Below are positions 1 to 6,899 of a stretch of DNA of 64,000 nt, piece after piece. The notes below the pieces were generated by a model. It had not been told where the DNA came from. It ran no database searches and saw nothing but the letters and a program-made list of their open reading frames with translations. This DNA comes from Salinisphaera hydrothermalis C41B8 (lineage in GTDB: Bacteria > Pseudomonadota > Gammaproteobacteria > Nevskiales > Salinisphaeraceae), in the NCBI RefSeq assembly GCF_000732535.1, contig NZ_APNK01000011.1, positions 1 to 64,000 of the forward strand. Direction: 5' to 3'. Numbering within the stretch: the stretch's first letter is position 1; every line of letters begins with the position of its first letter. Position numbers and translations under genes: made by a program.

Positions 1-1802
1 ATCGAGGGTGTGCAGGACCGTACCGTGGCATGTTTCTGAGCTGCCTACGCGGCAGCGAACAAAGCACGCGCGCCCGCTCTTGTTCTCGAACATTTCTGAG
101 CTGCCTACGCGGCAGCGAACGATCGATACATTGCTGATGTGATACCGAAGAATTTCTGAGCTGCCTACGCGGCAGCGAACTTCATCCAGTGCGAATGCGG
201 CGCGTCGTATGCCTTTCTGAGCTGCCTACGCGGCAGCGAACGGGCTCGGCGAGCGATTTTGTCGTCTATGTCTTTTCTGAGCTGCCTACGCGGCAGCGAA
301 CGCTGAATTTGACAAAGGTTTTCAGCGCATCGATTTCTGAGCTGCCTACGCGGCAGCGAACTCCTCGGTCATCATCGGATAGTCGCGCGGATCTTTCTGA
401 GCTGCCTACGCGGCAGCGAACCGAAGACGGTGGCCCGCCACTTGTACTGGCAGTTTCTGAGCTGCCTACGCGGCAGCGAACGTTGTAGTGCCCGGACGCG
501 AATGAATTGTAAATTTCTGAGCTGCCTACGCGGCAGCGAACGGCTTGAATTGGCAACGACGTTGACCTGTACGCTTTCTGAGCTGCCTACGCGGCAGCGA
601 ACATCAAAGCCAGGGTCGCCGGCCGGCTGCTGCGTTTCTGAGCTGCCTACGCGGCAGCGAACGCTTTCCGACGCACCTCTATTTCGACATACTTTTTCTG
701 AGCTGCCTACGCGGCAGCGAACAATATATCCCAACTCGGCTTCTTCTTCTTCGGTTTCTGAGCTGCCTACGCGGCAGCGAACTCGATACGGTCAACGGCA
801 AGGTCATCACCCAATTTCTGAGCTGCCTACGCGGCAGCGAACGTCGCCTGCACCTCGCTGAGCTGCGAGACGGTTTTCTGAGCTGCCTACGCGGCAGCGA
901 ACAGTTCGGCGACTCGGGCGCGGAGTTGCATTATTTTCTGAGCTGCCTACGCGGCAGCGAACTATCGGGATCGGTACAGGCCGAAGTCGACAGCTTTCTG
1001 AGCTGCCTACGCGGCAGCGAACGTTGGCTGGTGAAGCGCGGCCAGCCGATGGCATTTCTGAGCTGCCTACGCGGCAGCGAACATTCCCCGATGGCCATCG
1101 ACCATTTCGGGGACTTTCTGAGCTGCCTACGCGGCAGCGAACACCACGCGCATCAGCCAGCGCGTTGCCAACCTTTTCTGAGCTGCCTACGCGGCAGCGA
1201 ACCTGTATCCGGCTCATCGATGAAGAACCCGACCTTTCTGAGCTGCCTACGCGGCAGCGAACTCTCCGACCCGAACCGCGCCAACGCGCGCATGTTTCTG
1301 AGCTGCCTACGCGGCAGCGAACGAGTACGAAGGCCGCCACGGCTGCTATCGGCTTTTCTGAGCTGCCTACGCGGCAGCGAACGTGGCGTGGCGTCGCACC
1401 AGATGCGCTTGATTTTTCTGAGCTGCCTACGCGGCAGCGAACCTCGATGAAGTGCTCGACTGGATGCACGAACATTTCTGAGCTGCCTACGCGGCAGCGA
1501 ACAGGAATGGCCATCAAGAAACAGCACGGCGGCTTTTCTGAGCTGCCTACGCGGCAGCGAACGCGTTCGAGAACGGCGCCACGATCCTCCGGGATTTCTG
1601 AGCTGCCTACGCGGCAGCGAACGAAGTGCGAGAGGGGCGCGTGTTCGTCGTCTCTTTCTGAGCTGCCTACGCGGCAGCGAACTCATCGAGGGCGGGGAAG
1701 GCTCGCCCGATTTTTTTCTGAGCTGCCTACGCGGCAGCGAACGTCCGGTTCGGCTGGTCGGGCATGCCGTCCAGTTTCTGAGCTGCCTACGCGGCAGCGA
1801 AC
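1..1802 (-). CRISPR. Type I-F CRISPR array 1 (30 repeats visible, continues off the left edge)
   Basis: A 28-bp repeat recurs every 60 bp, starting at 33, 93, 153, 214 and so on to 1775. Spacers are 32 nt, except 33 nt at 181-213 and 542-574. In transcribed (minus) orientation the repeat begins GTTCGCTGCC, holds the hairpin GCTGCC-GCGTA-GGCAGC and ends CTCAGAAA. This is the type I-F layout, in which Cas6f cuts after the stem and leaves an 8-nt 5' handle. The leader is on the right, so the newest spacers lie near 1743-1774. Bases 1-32 are exactly one spacer length, so the array continues beyond the window. All visible repeats look identical, which suggests an active array. Confidence 0.98.
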
Positions 1803-1935
1803 TAGAGTTTTTGCTAGTTAAATATCTGACTGTTAAAGAACATTAGGAAATATAGGCGGTAAACCCTTTTCCTGGGATGCCTTATAACTCGTTGATTGTA
1901 CGACTTGTAAGCTCGGTCGCGAAAAAAGGGTCAGA
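1803..1935 (-). promoter_or_regulatory. Leader of CRISPR array 1
   Basis: This AT-rich stretch lies between the leader-proximal repeat and the end of cas6f. It shares two blocks with the leader of array 2. The first is CTGACTGTTAAAGA at 1827-1840, against CTGATTGTTAAAGA in the other leader, about 25 bp from the repeat in both. The second is the run GCGAAAAAAGGGT at about 1919-1930, against GCAAAAAGGGT. The second block abuts the cas6f stop codon, so the leader begins at the end of the gene. Conservation at matching distances marks it as the transcription start and spacer-integration region; no individual promoter box was assigned. Confidence 0.8.
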
Positions 1936-2500
1936 ACCACGGAACAGTCGCGCTCGAGCTGAGGCCGTAGCTATTGAAACGACCTTGCTCTGGCGTGTCC
2001 TGCTTTGGTCCGTGCTCGATGAAAAGGCTGAAACGTTGTCCGGTACTGGAGCTGCGAACCTGGATGAACGGCAGCGTGACCCGTTTTTCGATGCTTTCGG
2101 GAATCGCTTCTATGACTTCGGTTTCCGACTCATTGTGGCGCCGCATGCGGCGCCGGCGGAGACGATCGGCATTGGTTTTGAATTGTCGTCGGCGCACGGT
2201 GCGATGCACAGCGTTATCGGGCACCGGAAACACTTCACCGACCTCGGCATGATCGCGCATGCCTTTGAGCCAGCCGGTGGCGAGGAGTGTTTCAATACGA
2301 TCCGCCGCCCCATGCACACGTAGTGTCTCGCCCGGGTGGCGTGCCTGAACGCCGGTGTTGTGTGCCGGCAGGCTGATACCAATATCGTCTGCAGCCAGCT
2401 CCACGAGTGCGCGATGCAGTTTGCTGTACAGGGCGCCCATGAGGATGGGCGCAGGGAAGTCCGGGTCGGGGCGCAGTCGGATGTCGATGTAGTGGTCCAT
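1931..2500 (-). CDS. cas6f: Cas6f (Csy4) CRISPR pre-crRNA endoribonuclease
   Basis: This 189-residue protein is the type I-F endonuclease that cuts pre-crRNA after each repeat hairpin and stays bound to the 3' stem-loop in the Csy complex. The catalytic histidine is His29 (KLHRAL), at the same position as in characterised Csy4. An arginine-rich helix (about 103-122, RRRQF to RRRRMRR) would enter the major groove of the hairpin. A Ser-rich segment near 148-152 (SSSTGQRFSLF) carries the active-site serine region. It is the last gene of the csy operon, 3 bp after csy3, and runs into the leader of array 1. Length is normal (about 185-190). Confidence 0.96.
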   Translation of the reverse strand: MDHYIDIRLRPDPDFPAPILMGALYSKLHRALVELAADDIGISLPAHNTGVQARHPGETLRVHGAADRIETLLATGWLKGMRDHAEVGEVFPVPDNAVHRTVRRRQFKTNADRLRRRRMRRHNESETEVIEAIPESIEKRVTLPFIQVRSSSTGQRFSLFIEHGPKQDTPEQGRFNSYGLSSSATVPWF

Positions 2501-2503
2501 TGT

Positions 2504-3538
2504 TCACCCCGCGTCGCCGAATACGCCACCACGGATCAGCGTAGCCATCACGAAATGCTGATTCTCGGTGCTTGGTACTTTGTCCTTGAGTAGCCAGTTG
2601 TCCAGCAGATTGTAGAAATCGGCTTTCTGCTTGGGCTGGCGATAGGCCGCGCCCTGGGTGGTCACGGATCCGTAGGGTTCGACCGCGATCGGTCCGAGAT
2701 CGATGCCGTCATCCGGGACGGGGTACCAGGTATCGATCGTGCGTAGGGCGTTGCCCAGCTTCTGCGAATGGATTGCGGCGTTGTCTTTTTCGCCGATGTA
2801 ATAGAGCGTCTTACTCTTGTCGCCGCGGGTACGCTCCAGAATGAGCTCTTGCGACGGAAAGACTTCCTGGCCGCCGCCGATACGCGCAAAGGCAACGACA
2901 TCGAGCAAGAGGTAATCGTCGCCTGCCAGGGCGGCAGCGATCACTTGGCCGAGTTCACGCGTTTCTTCATTGCCCTGAAAATCGCGCAGCGAATGCGCCA
3001 GGGCATTGAAGGTCCATTGTTTTTCGACTTGTCCCGCTTTGGTTTGCGAGACAACGATTTCGATCTCGTCGGCTTTGAGACGGTTGCGCCAGAGAAACCG
3101 CCCATTGGCGAGGTTGCAGGCATACCGGTGCGCCAGCTCGTCGAAACCGTGTTCGCTGACATAGCCGGCAACGGTTTGTTTGAGCTTAGCTTGATAGTCG
3201 GCGTTGTTGCAGGCCGAAGGGATGCCGGCACCGGCGAGTACGCGCAGGGTGAAGTGCACGGCCAGCGTGTCGGCGTCGTGGGGAAGGGCGGCGACGTCGA
3301 CGGTTTGCAGGTTCGGGTTTTCGATGGCGGCGTCGAGTTTGGCCGGGTCCTGATCCTTGGCTTTGAGGCGATTGGAAATGGTGCCGCGTACGGATTTCTC
3401 GCGTACCGGTACACCTGGCCATTGCGCATATTGATTGCGGTCGGCCCAATTGCCGGCACTGAAAAGCGCGTCGGAAGGGTCGAGCTTGCGTTCGAAGGCG
3501 AGTACGGAAGCGGTCTTGAGGGCGTCGTTTTTGGCCAT
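2504..3538 (-). CDS. csy3: Cas7f (Csy3), backbone subunit of the type I-F Cascade
   Basis: This 344-residue protein is the repeated backbone subunit that coats the spacer part of the crRNA; six copies form the filament in the usual 60-nt complex, each covering 6 nt of guide. The N-terminus ([19 protein letters not shown]) and the [17 protein letters not shown] block near residues 29-45 are typical of the family, and length matches it (about 340). The start is supported by a GGAGA ribosome-binding sequence about 9 bp upstream, in the 29-bp gap after csy2. Subunit periodicity matters here because the mini-CRISPR at 6210-6291 has a guide exactly one Cas7f step (6 nt) shorter than usual. Confidence 0.95.
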   Translation of the reverse strand: MAKNDALKTASVLAFERKLDPSDALFSAGNWADRNQYAQWPGVPVREKSVRGTISNRLKAKDQDPAKLDAAIENPNLQTVDVAALPHDADTLAVHFTLRVLAGAGIPSACNNADYQAKLKQTVAGYVSEHGFDELAHRYACNLANGRFLWRNRLKADEIEIVVSQTKAGQVEKQWTFNALAHSLRDFQGNEETRELGQVIAAALAGDDYLLLDVVAFARIGGGQEVFPSQELILERTRGDKSKTLYYIGEKDNAAIHSQKLGNALRTIDTWYPVPDDGIDLGPIAVEPYGSVTTQGAAYRQPKQKADFYNLLDNWLLKDKVPSTENQHFVMATLIRGGVFGDAG

Positions 3539-3567
3539 TGTTATATCTCCTTGAATACAGGCGGACG

Positions 3568-4554
3568 TCAGTCGAAGTCGTAGAGCGATTCGAACGGGTC
3601 GGCGACAGGTCGGTAGTCGTTGCAGCAGCGGTAAAGGCCGTCCTCGGGCCGCGTTCGGGGGTACCAGATCAGCTGTTCGGCCTGTTCCAGACGGTGGGGG
3701 CTAATCCATTCGCCCATCGAATACAGGCTTTCGACGAAACGGAACGGGGTGTCGGGATCGCGCGCGTTGGTTATGTCCCCGCCGGGGTGGATGTCACCGA
3801 GTGCTCCGTAGCCCACAGGGATGGGCACGGCCCACCCGAGGCCGTGACGATCGTGTTGCCATTCAGCGTTGTCGGCGTGGTAGCGCCAGTTGATCCGCGA
3901 CAGCGAAAGCCAGGCATCCAGGCGCGTGGCCTGTTTATCTTCAGCGGTCAGCGCTTCGTGGCGTTGTGCGATCAAATCGTCGCGGGATACCAAGGTGAAA
4001 CCGGGCACCAGACGCAGCCGAAGTTTGCGAAATGCATCGAGTCGATCCGTTTCGTTGCCGGTCAAGTCGACGACTTGTGGCTGATAGCGCGGTAATCGCG
4101 GATGGTCTGGGGGCACCACCGAGCCGCCCGCGATGCGCATGGCATCGACCATAGGCTTGATTGTGTGGATATCGTCTTGCTGTGCCTGTGGATCGCGCTG
4201 CCAACGGTCGCTTTCCAGCGCAAGAATCAGGCTGACTTCGATATGAATACGGCCTTCCTCGACGATCGCGGCGGTGCTTCCGTCCTTAGCGGCCGGGTTC
4301 CGCGTGAGGTGAAAGGCTTTGATGAAGCCGCCTTCGGTTGCCTGTTCTTGATGTTGGTGGCAGACCACGCCGATACCTTTGAAGGCGATATCGAGGTCTG
4401 CCGTTAGAGTTTTGCGTTCCAGTGCCCACATAAAGCCGGTAAACGCCGTCATCGACGGAAAACCATGGGTCAGCGGGCTGGAAATCGCATTGGCGTTTTG
4501 GATATGCAGCCGGGGCAGCACGAGCAGATGTGTGAAATTCGGTCCGTGGCTCAT
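3568..4554 (-). CDS. csy2: Cas5f (Csy2), 5'-handle-binding subunit of the type I-F Cascade
   Basis: This 328-residue protein caps the 5' handle of crRNA together with Csy1. The sequence begins [20 protein letters not shown], the Csy2 N-terminus that opens the RAMP fold, and continues with [14 protein letters not shown]. An in-frame extension upstream exists but lies wholly inside csy1 and is not conserved-looking. The chosen ATG overlaps the csy1 stop as ATGA, implying translational coupling. The family is normally about 320-330 residues. It belongs to the csy1-csy2-csy3-cas6f operon. Confidence 0.94.
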   Translation of the reverse strand: MSHGPNFTHLLVLPRLHIQNANAISSPLTHGFPSMTAFTGFMWALERKTLTADLDIAFKGIGVVCHQHQEQATEGGFIKAFHLTRNPAAKDGSTAAIVEEGRIHIEVSLILALESDRWQRDPQAQQDDIHTIKPMVDAMRIAGGSVVPPDHPRLPRYQPQVVDLTGNETDRLDAFRKLRLRLVPGFTLVSRDDLIAQRHEALTAEDKQATRLDAWLSLSRINWRYHADNAEWQHDRHGLGWAVPIPVGYGALGDIHPGGDITNARDPDTPFRFVESLYSMGEWISPHRLEQAEQLIWYPRTRPEDGLYRCCNDYRPVADPFESLYDFD

Positions 4555-5918
4555 GAGCGGTCCTCCGCGGCGCGCCGTTGCATGGGAACCGGCCAGGCGG
4601 CTTCGACAATGGCCTGTCGTGCCCAATGGCGATATTCAATATCGCCGACCGACGTTATGCCGGCATGGCGCAGTCGGTCGTTGAGCCAATTGGCAAAAAT
4701 ACCCGCGACTTGATCCGGCCAATCGCCCCAGTGGTAGGCCTGTTCGAAGGCGCGATCATCCTCGCCGCCTTCGCCCAGCAGCCGCGCGTCCAAGGTGAGA
4801 CGGTCGGGATCAAGCCAGAGCTGTTCGCACAGCGGCAATTCGCAGGCGGGATCGCGCGTCCAGCCGGGTGACAGTTGATCGCGAATCGTGGCGGCAAACA
4901 GGGGCAGTTGCGCGCCCAACGCCTTTTCAAGCTCTTCGCGCTTCTGTCGGGTTTCCAGTGTCTTTTTCGGATCCGAGCGGAGTAGTCGGCCGAGGCTGCG
5001 AACCAGGCCTCGAACGCCTTCGAAGTAGAAGAATCGGCCGGTCGAAGATTCTCGTCCCAGCAGGGTTGTGGCGCGCATTAGCGACCATGTCGGGGGAAGG
5101 GAGGCGAGTAGATAATTGGTGCCACCGCGTTCGCTGGTCAGCTGCGAAATGTTCTGAGGCTTGGTGCCACCCATCTTGCGAACAGCCAGTTGGCGATAGT
5201 CTTGATAGATCCCGTCATGCGGTTTTTTAGACCGTTTGGCCTGTCGGCCCGCCTTATTTTCTTCCCCAAACCGGGCGGCCTGAATATCCGCATGCACCCG
5301 ATGGGCGAGGGCGCTGGAAAACAACGGCTGTAGCAGGTGGAAGTTGTGGTTATCGTCGGGACGGCCGTCGACGAGCCAATAGACCTGTTTGGCCAGGGCA
5401 TGCGAGCTGGGCGTGCCGCTGCGCACGAGATTGCCGAAGGCCTGCATTCGTCGATGCGCGATGTCTTCGTCTGTATGCAGCGCCTGCTTGAGATCCGTGT
5501 CGTCCTGTTTGACCCAGTCCAGCAGCGACCGGCCATCGACTTCGACTTTGAGGAACTTGAATACATCCAGGGCGGCCGCGTTGCCGACGACATCTTCGGT
5601 AAATTCGTTGCCCAGCGAATGGCTGCCGATTTCGTCACGCAGCGGCAAGTCGGTGGGCGGAATATAAAGACTGGAACCGCGTGCATCGGGGTGGCTGGCC
5701 TTGAGCACGTGGGTGACGGCCTGAATCTGGCTCACGCGGTGAGCCGCGCTGGCCAGCCAGGTTTCGTATTCGTATTTCGCGGCAGCCGCCGCATCATCCT
5801 CTCGACCCTTGAGCTTAGCCACACGGCGCGCGTTTATGAAGTCTGCAATCGCTTCGCGAAAGCGCTCGCTTCGAGCGGCCGTCCCGGTTTGATTATCGGT
5901 TGTATCGGGCATAGGCAT
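4551..5918 (-). CDS. csy1: Cas8f (Csy1), large subunit of the type I-F Cascade
   Basis: This 455-residue protein is the type I-F large subunit. With Csy2 it binds the crRNA 5' handle and, by family knowledge, reads the CC protospacer-adjacent motif. Position (first gene of the csy operon), size (family about 430-450) and segments such as FINARRVAKLKGREDD and LFSSALAHRVHADIQ support the call. A second ATG at 5912 has a GGA 6 bp before it and may be the real start. Upstream lies a roughly 210-nt leader holding a hairpin and a 9-codon ORF, then the predicted promoter at 6138-6166, which overlaps the site matched by the mini-CRISPR guide. Confidence 0.94.
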   Translation of the reverse strand: MPMPDTTDNQTGTAARSERFREAIADFINARRVAKLKGREDDAAAAAKYEYETWLASAAHRVSQIQAVTHVLKASHPDARGSSLYIPPTDLPLRDEIGSHSLGNEFTEDVVGNAAALDVFKFLKVEVDGRSLLDWVKQDDTDLKQALHTDEDIAHRRMQAFGNLVRSGTPSSHALAKQVYWLVDGRPDDNHNFHLLQPLFSSALAHRVHADIQAARFGEENKAGRQAKRSKKPHDGIYQDYRQLAVRKMGGTKPQNISQLTSERGGTNYLLASLPPTWSLMRATTLLGRESSTGRFFYFEGVRGLVRSLGRLLRSDPKKTLETRQKREELEKALGAQLPLFAATIRDQLSPGWTRDPACELPLCEQLWLDPDRLTLDARLLGEGGEDDRAFEQAYHWGDWPDQVAGIFANWLNDRLRHAGITSVGDIEYRHWARQAIVEAAWPVPMQRRAAEDRS

Positions 5919-5960
5919 TCCAAACCAATGGACCCTGACGGGCCCGGGTTATAGAATCCC

Positions 5961-5980
5961 CACGGCAACTCGCTGCCGTG
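5961..5980 (-). promoter_or_regulatory. Hairpin in the csy mRNA leader
   Basis: A perfect 7-bp inverted repeat, CACGGCA-(6 nt)-TGCCGTG, lies about 43 bp upstream of the csy1 start inside the predicted 5' untranslated region. No T-run follows it on the minus strand, so it is not an obvious terminator. It could affect translation or RNA stability. Function is unknown. Confidence 0.4.
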
Positions 5981-6014
5981 AGGCGTGATTGATGTCGAGT
6001 AGTTAAGTTCGGTA

Positions 6015-6044
6015 TTAGCCGGATCTTCTGCGACGGTCTTTCAC
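6015..6044 (-). CDS. Possible 9-codon leader ORF upstream of csy1
   Basis: On the minus strand a strong Shine-Dalgarno sequence (AGGAGGAC, complement of 6051-6058) is followed about 7 bp later by GTG and an ORF encoding MKDRRRRSG, ending in TAA at 6015. It lies in the predicted csy leader, about 100 bp before csy1. The RBS is better than that of csy1 itself, which is why it is listed. The Arg run could stall ribosomes if codons are limiting, but this is only inference. It could equally be chance. Confidence 0.25.
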   Translation of the reverse strand: MKDRRRRSG

Positions 6045-6137
6045 GTCTTTGTCCTCCTGCGATTTATCGTGCGGAGCCGGTGCTAATCGGCGGTTGTCAG
6101 GCCTCAGCCGCGCTGCAACGTGGCTGGGGCCGATTTG

Positions 6138-6166
6138 AGTATTTCCTAAAAACTTGTTCGAAGCAA
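6138..6166 (-). promoter_or_regulatory. Predicted sigma-70 promoter of the csy operon
   Basis: On the minus strand TTGCTT (6166-6161) and AATACT (6143-6138) are separated by 17 bp. They match 3/6 and 4/6 of the consensus -35 and -10 boxes. The -35 box lies 1 bp from the CC motif (6168-6169) that flanks the site matched by the mini-CRISPR guide. Cascade bound there would cover the region just upstream of the -35 box. The start point would be near 6131, giving a leader of about 210 nt. The boxes are assigned by eye. Confidence 0.5.
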
Positions 6167-6167
6167 G

Positions 6168-6205
6168 CCATTGCGCGAGCGTTTTGAGCTACCATTGATC
6201 GAGCT
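6168..6205 (+). promoter_or_regulatory. Two CC-flanked target sites of the mini-CRISPR guide
   Basis: Site 1: CC at 6168-6169 is followed by ATTGCGCGAGC from 6170. Compared with the guide from 6238, 18 of the first 23 positions match, and the mismatches are at 6, 12, 14, 18 and 22. Site 2: CC at 6192-6193 is followed by ATTGATCGAGC from 6194; 13 of the first 17 positions match, with mismatches at 5, 6, 12 and 14. CC is the PAM of characterised type I-F systems. The guide copy itself is preceded by AAA of the repeat, so it would not be self-targeted. Site 1 abuts the predicted csy -35 box. Site 2 lies just upstream of the mini-array and may control its own promoter. Confidence 0.8.
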
Positions 6206-6209
6206 TGTT

Positions 6210-6291
6210 GAACGCTGCCGCGCAGGCAGCTCAGAAAATTGCCCGAGCCTATTGGGCTGCTCTTTTTTCTGCCGTATAGGCAGCTTCGAAT
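6210..6291 (+). ncRNA. CreR/CreA-like mini-CRISPR RNA (degenerate repeat - guide - degenerate repeat)
   Basis: The first pseudo-repeat (6210-6237) differs from the array repeat at 3 of 28 positions and keeps the hairpin GCTGCC-GCGCA-GGCAGC and the handle CTCAGAAA. The guide is 26 nt (6238-6263). The second pseudo-repeat (6264-6291) matches at 20 of 28 positions and keeps CTGCC-GTATA-GGCAG, enough for Cas6f. Processing would give an RNA of about 54 nt (6230-6283). It is read on the plus strand, opposite to all cas genes. The guide matches PAM-flanked sites at the csy promoter. This is the architecture of CRISPR-derived regulatory RNAs (CreA of CreTA; CreR for cas autorepression), which bind promoters with limited pairing and do not trigger cleavage. 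Assignment rests on sequence logic only. Confidence 0.85.
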
Positions 6292-6320
6292 GCACGGGCC
6301 TCGCATAGAGGCTCGGTGCA
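6291..6320 (+). other. Hairpin after the mini-CRISPR
   Basis: GCAC-GGGCCTC, a GCATA loop and GAGGCTC-GGTGC form an imperfect stem of about 11 bp immediately after the second pseudo-repeat. It could end or protect the mini-CRISPR transcript, but only AACAAAAA-type sequence follows it, not a T-run, so intrinsic termination is uncertain. The toxin-antitoxin pair begins 69 bp further on. Confidence 0.35.
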
Positions 6321-6388
6321 CAAAAATGACTGGCCTGATGGGCCGATCTGTTTGGCGTAGACTGATGCACAGCAACAGGAGCGTCGCC

Positions 6389-6583
6389 ATGCCGAAATTT
6401 CTGGATCCCCGCGTTAGCGAGTTCGAGACCGAAGCCGAGGCGGAAAGCCACGACCGCTGGCTGCGCGAACAGGTTCGGCGCGGGCTAGCGGACGACAGGC
6501 CGCCGGTCCCGCACGACGAGGTGATGGCCCAGATCGAGGCCGTGATCGACCAAGCCGAGCAGCGACGTACCCAAAAAGACTGA
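6389..6583 (+). CDS. PaaA/stability-determinant-like antitoxin
   Basis: This 64-residue acidic protein (MPKFLDPRVSEFETEAEAES) has a helical Arg/Glu-rich core (DRWLREQVRRGLADDRP) and a VPHDEVMAQIEAVI segment. It resembles small antitoxins of the stability-determinant/PaaA type that pair with ParE/RelE toxins. The chosen ATG has AGGAG 7 bp upstream; longer in-frame extensions would run through the mini-CRISPR hairpins and were rejected. Its stop overlaps the toxin start by one base (TGATG). It is encoded opposite to the surrounding cas genes, just downstream of the mini-CRISPR, so it may share a promoter with it or be governed by Cascade. Confidence 0.8.
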   Translation: MPKFLDPRVSEFETEAEAESHDRWLREQVRRGLADDRPPVPHDEVMAQIEAVIDQAEQRRTQKD

Positions 6584-6858
6584 TGCTGCCGGTCGTCTGG
6601 CGTGAAACCGCCCGCAGGCAGCTCGCCGAGATTGTTGCCTTTATCGCTGAAGACAATCCCCCGGCTGCGCGCCGGCTCAAGGAACGCATCGAGGCGGTGG
6701 TCGTGCCGTTGGCACAGTACCCCTATCTTTACCCGCGCGGTCGCGTCGCCGGCACGCGCGAATTGGTCGCGCATCCCAATTATCTGATCGTCTACAAGGT
6801 GGCGGCAGAACGCGTGGAAATCGTCGCGGTGTTGCACGCCCGCCGGCAATACCCCTGA
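6583..6858 (+). CDS. RelE/ParE-family toxin
   Basis: This 91-residue protein begins LPVVWRETARRQLAEIVAFI and contains YPRGRVAGTRELVAHPNYLI followed by YKV...VEIVAVLHARRQYP. These are the conserved blocks of the ParE/RelE fold (N-terminal helical hairpin, then the strand core ending in H-A-R-R-Q). ParE members poison gyrase and RelE members cut mRNA; the sequence alone does not say which applies. It is translationally coupled to the antitoxin and converges on cas2-3, whose stop lies 41 bp away. A toxin inside a cas locus may punish loss of Cascade if its expression is Cascade-controlled, but the antitoxin gene argues for a conventional type II pair. Confidence 0.88.
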   Translation: MLPVVWRETARRQLAEIVAFIAEDNPPAARRLKERIEAVVVPLAQYPYLYPRGRVAGTRELVAHPNYLIVYKVAAERVEIVAVLHARRQYP

Positions 6859-6899
6859 CGAGATTGCACTGGTGGGCCAGGCCAGACCGGCCGTGGTGT

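Noticed and set aside
189-1821. Long open frames through array 1 encoding repeated SELPTRQRT or SCLRGSE peptides
   Set aside because: They are translations of the 28-bp CRISPR repeat in different frames, with no RBS or codon bias; the same holds for array 2.
6210-6291. Reading the mini-CRISPR on the minus strand, like the main arrays
   Set aside because: The 8-nt handle and the hairpin with CTCAGAAA at its 3' end are in the plus orientation, and only that reading gives a guide with a CC-flanked match nearby.
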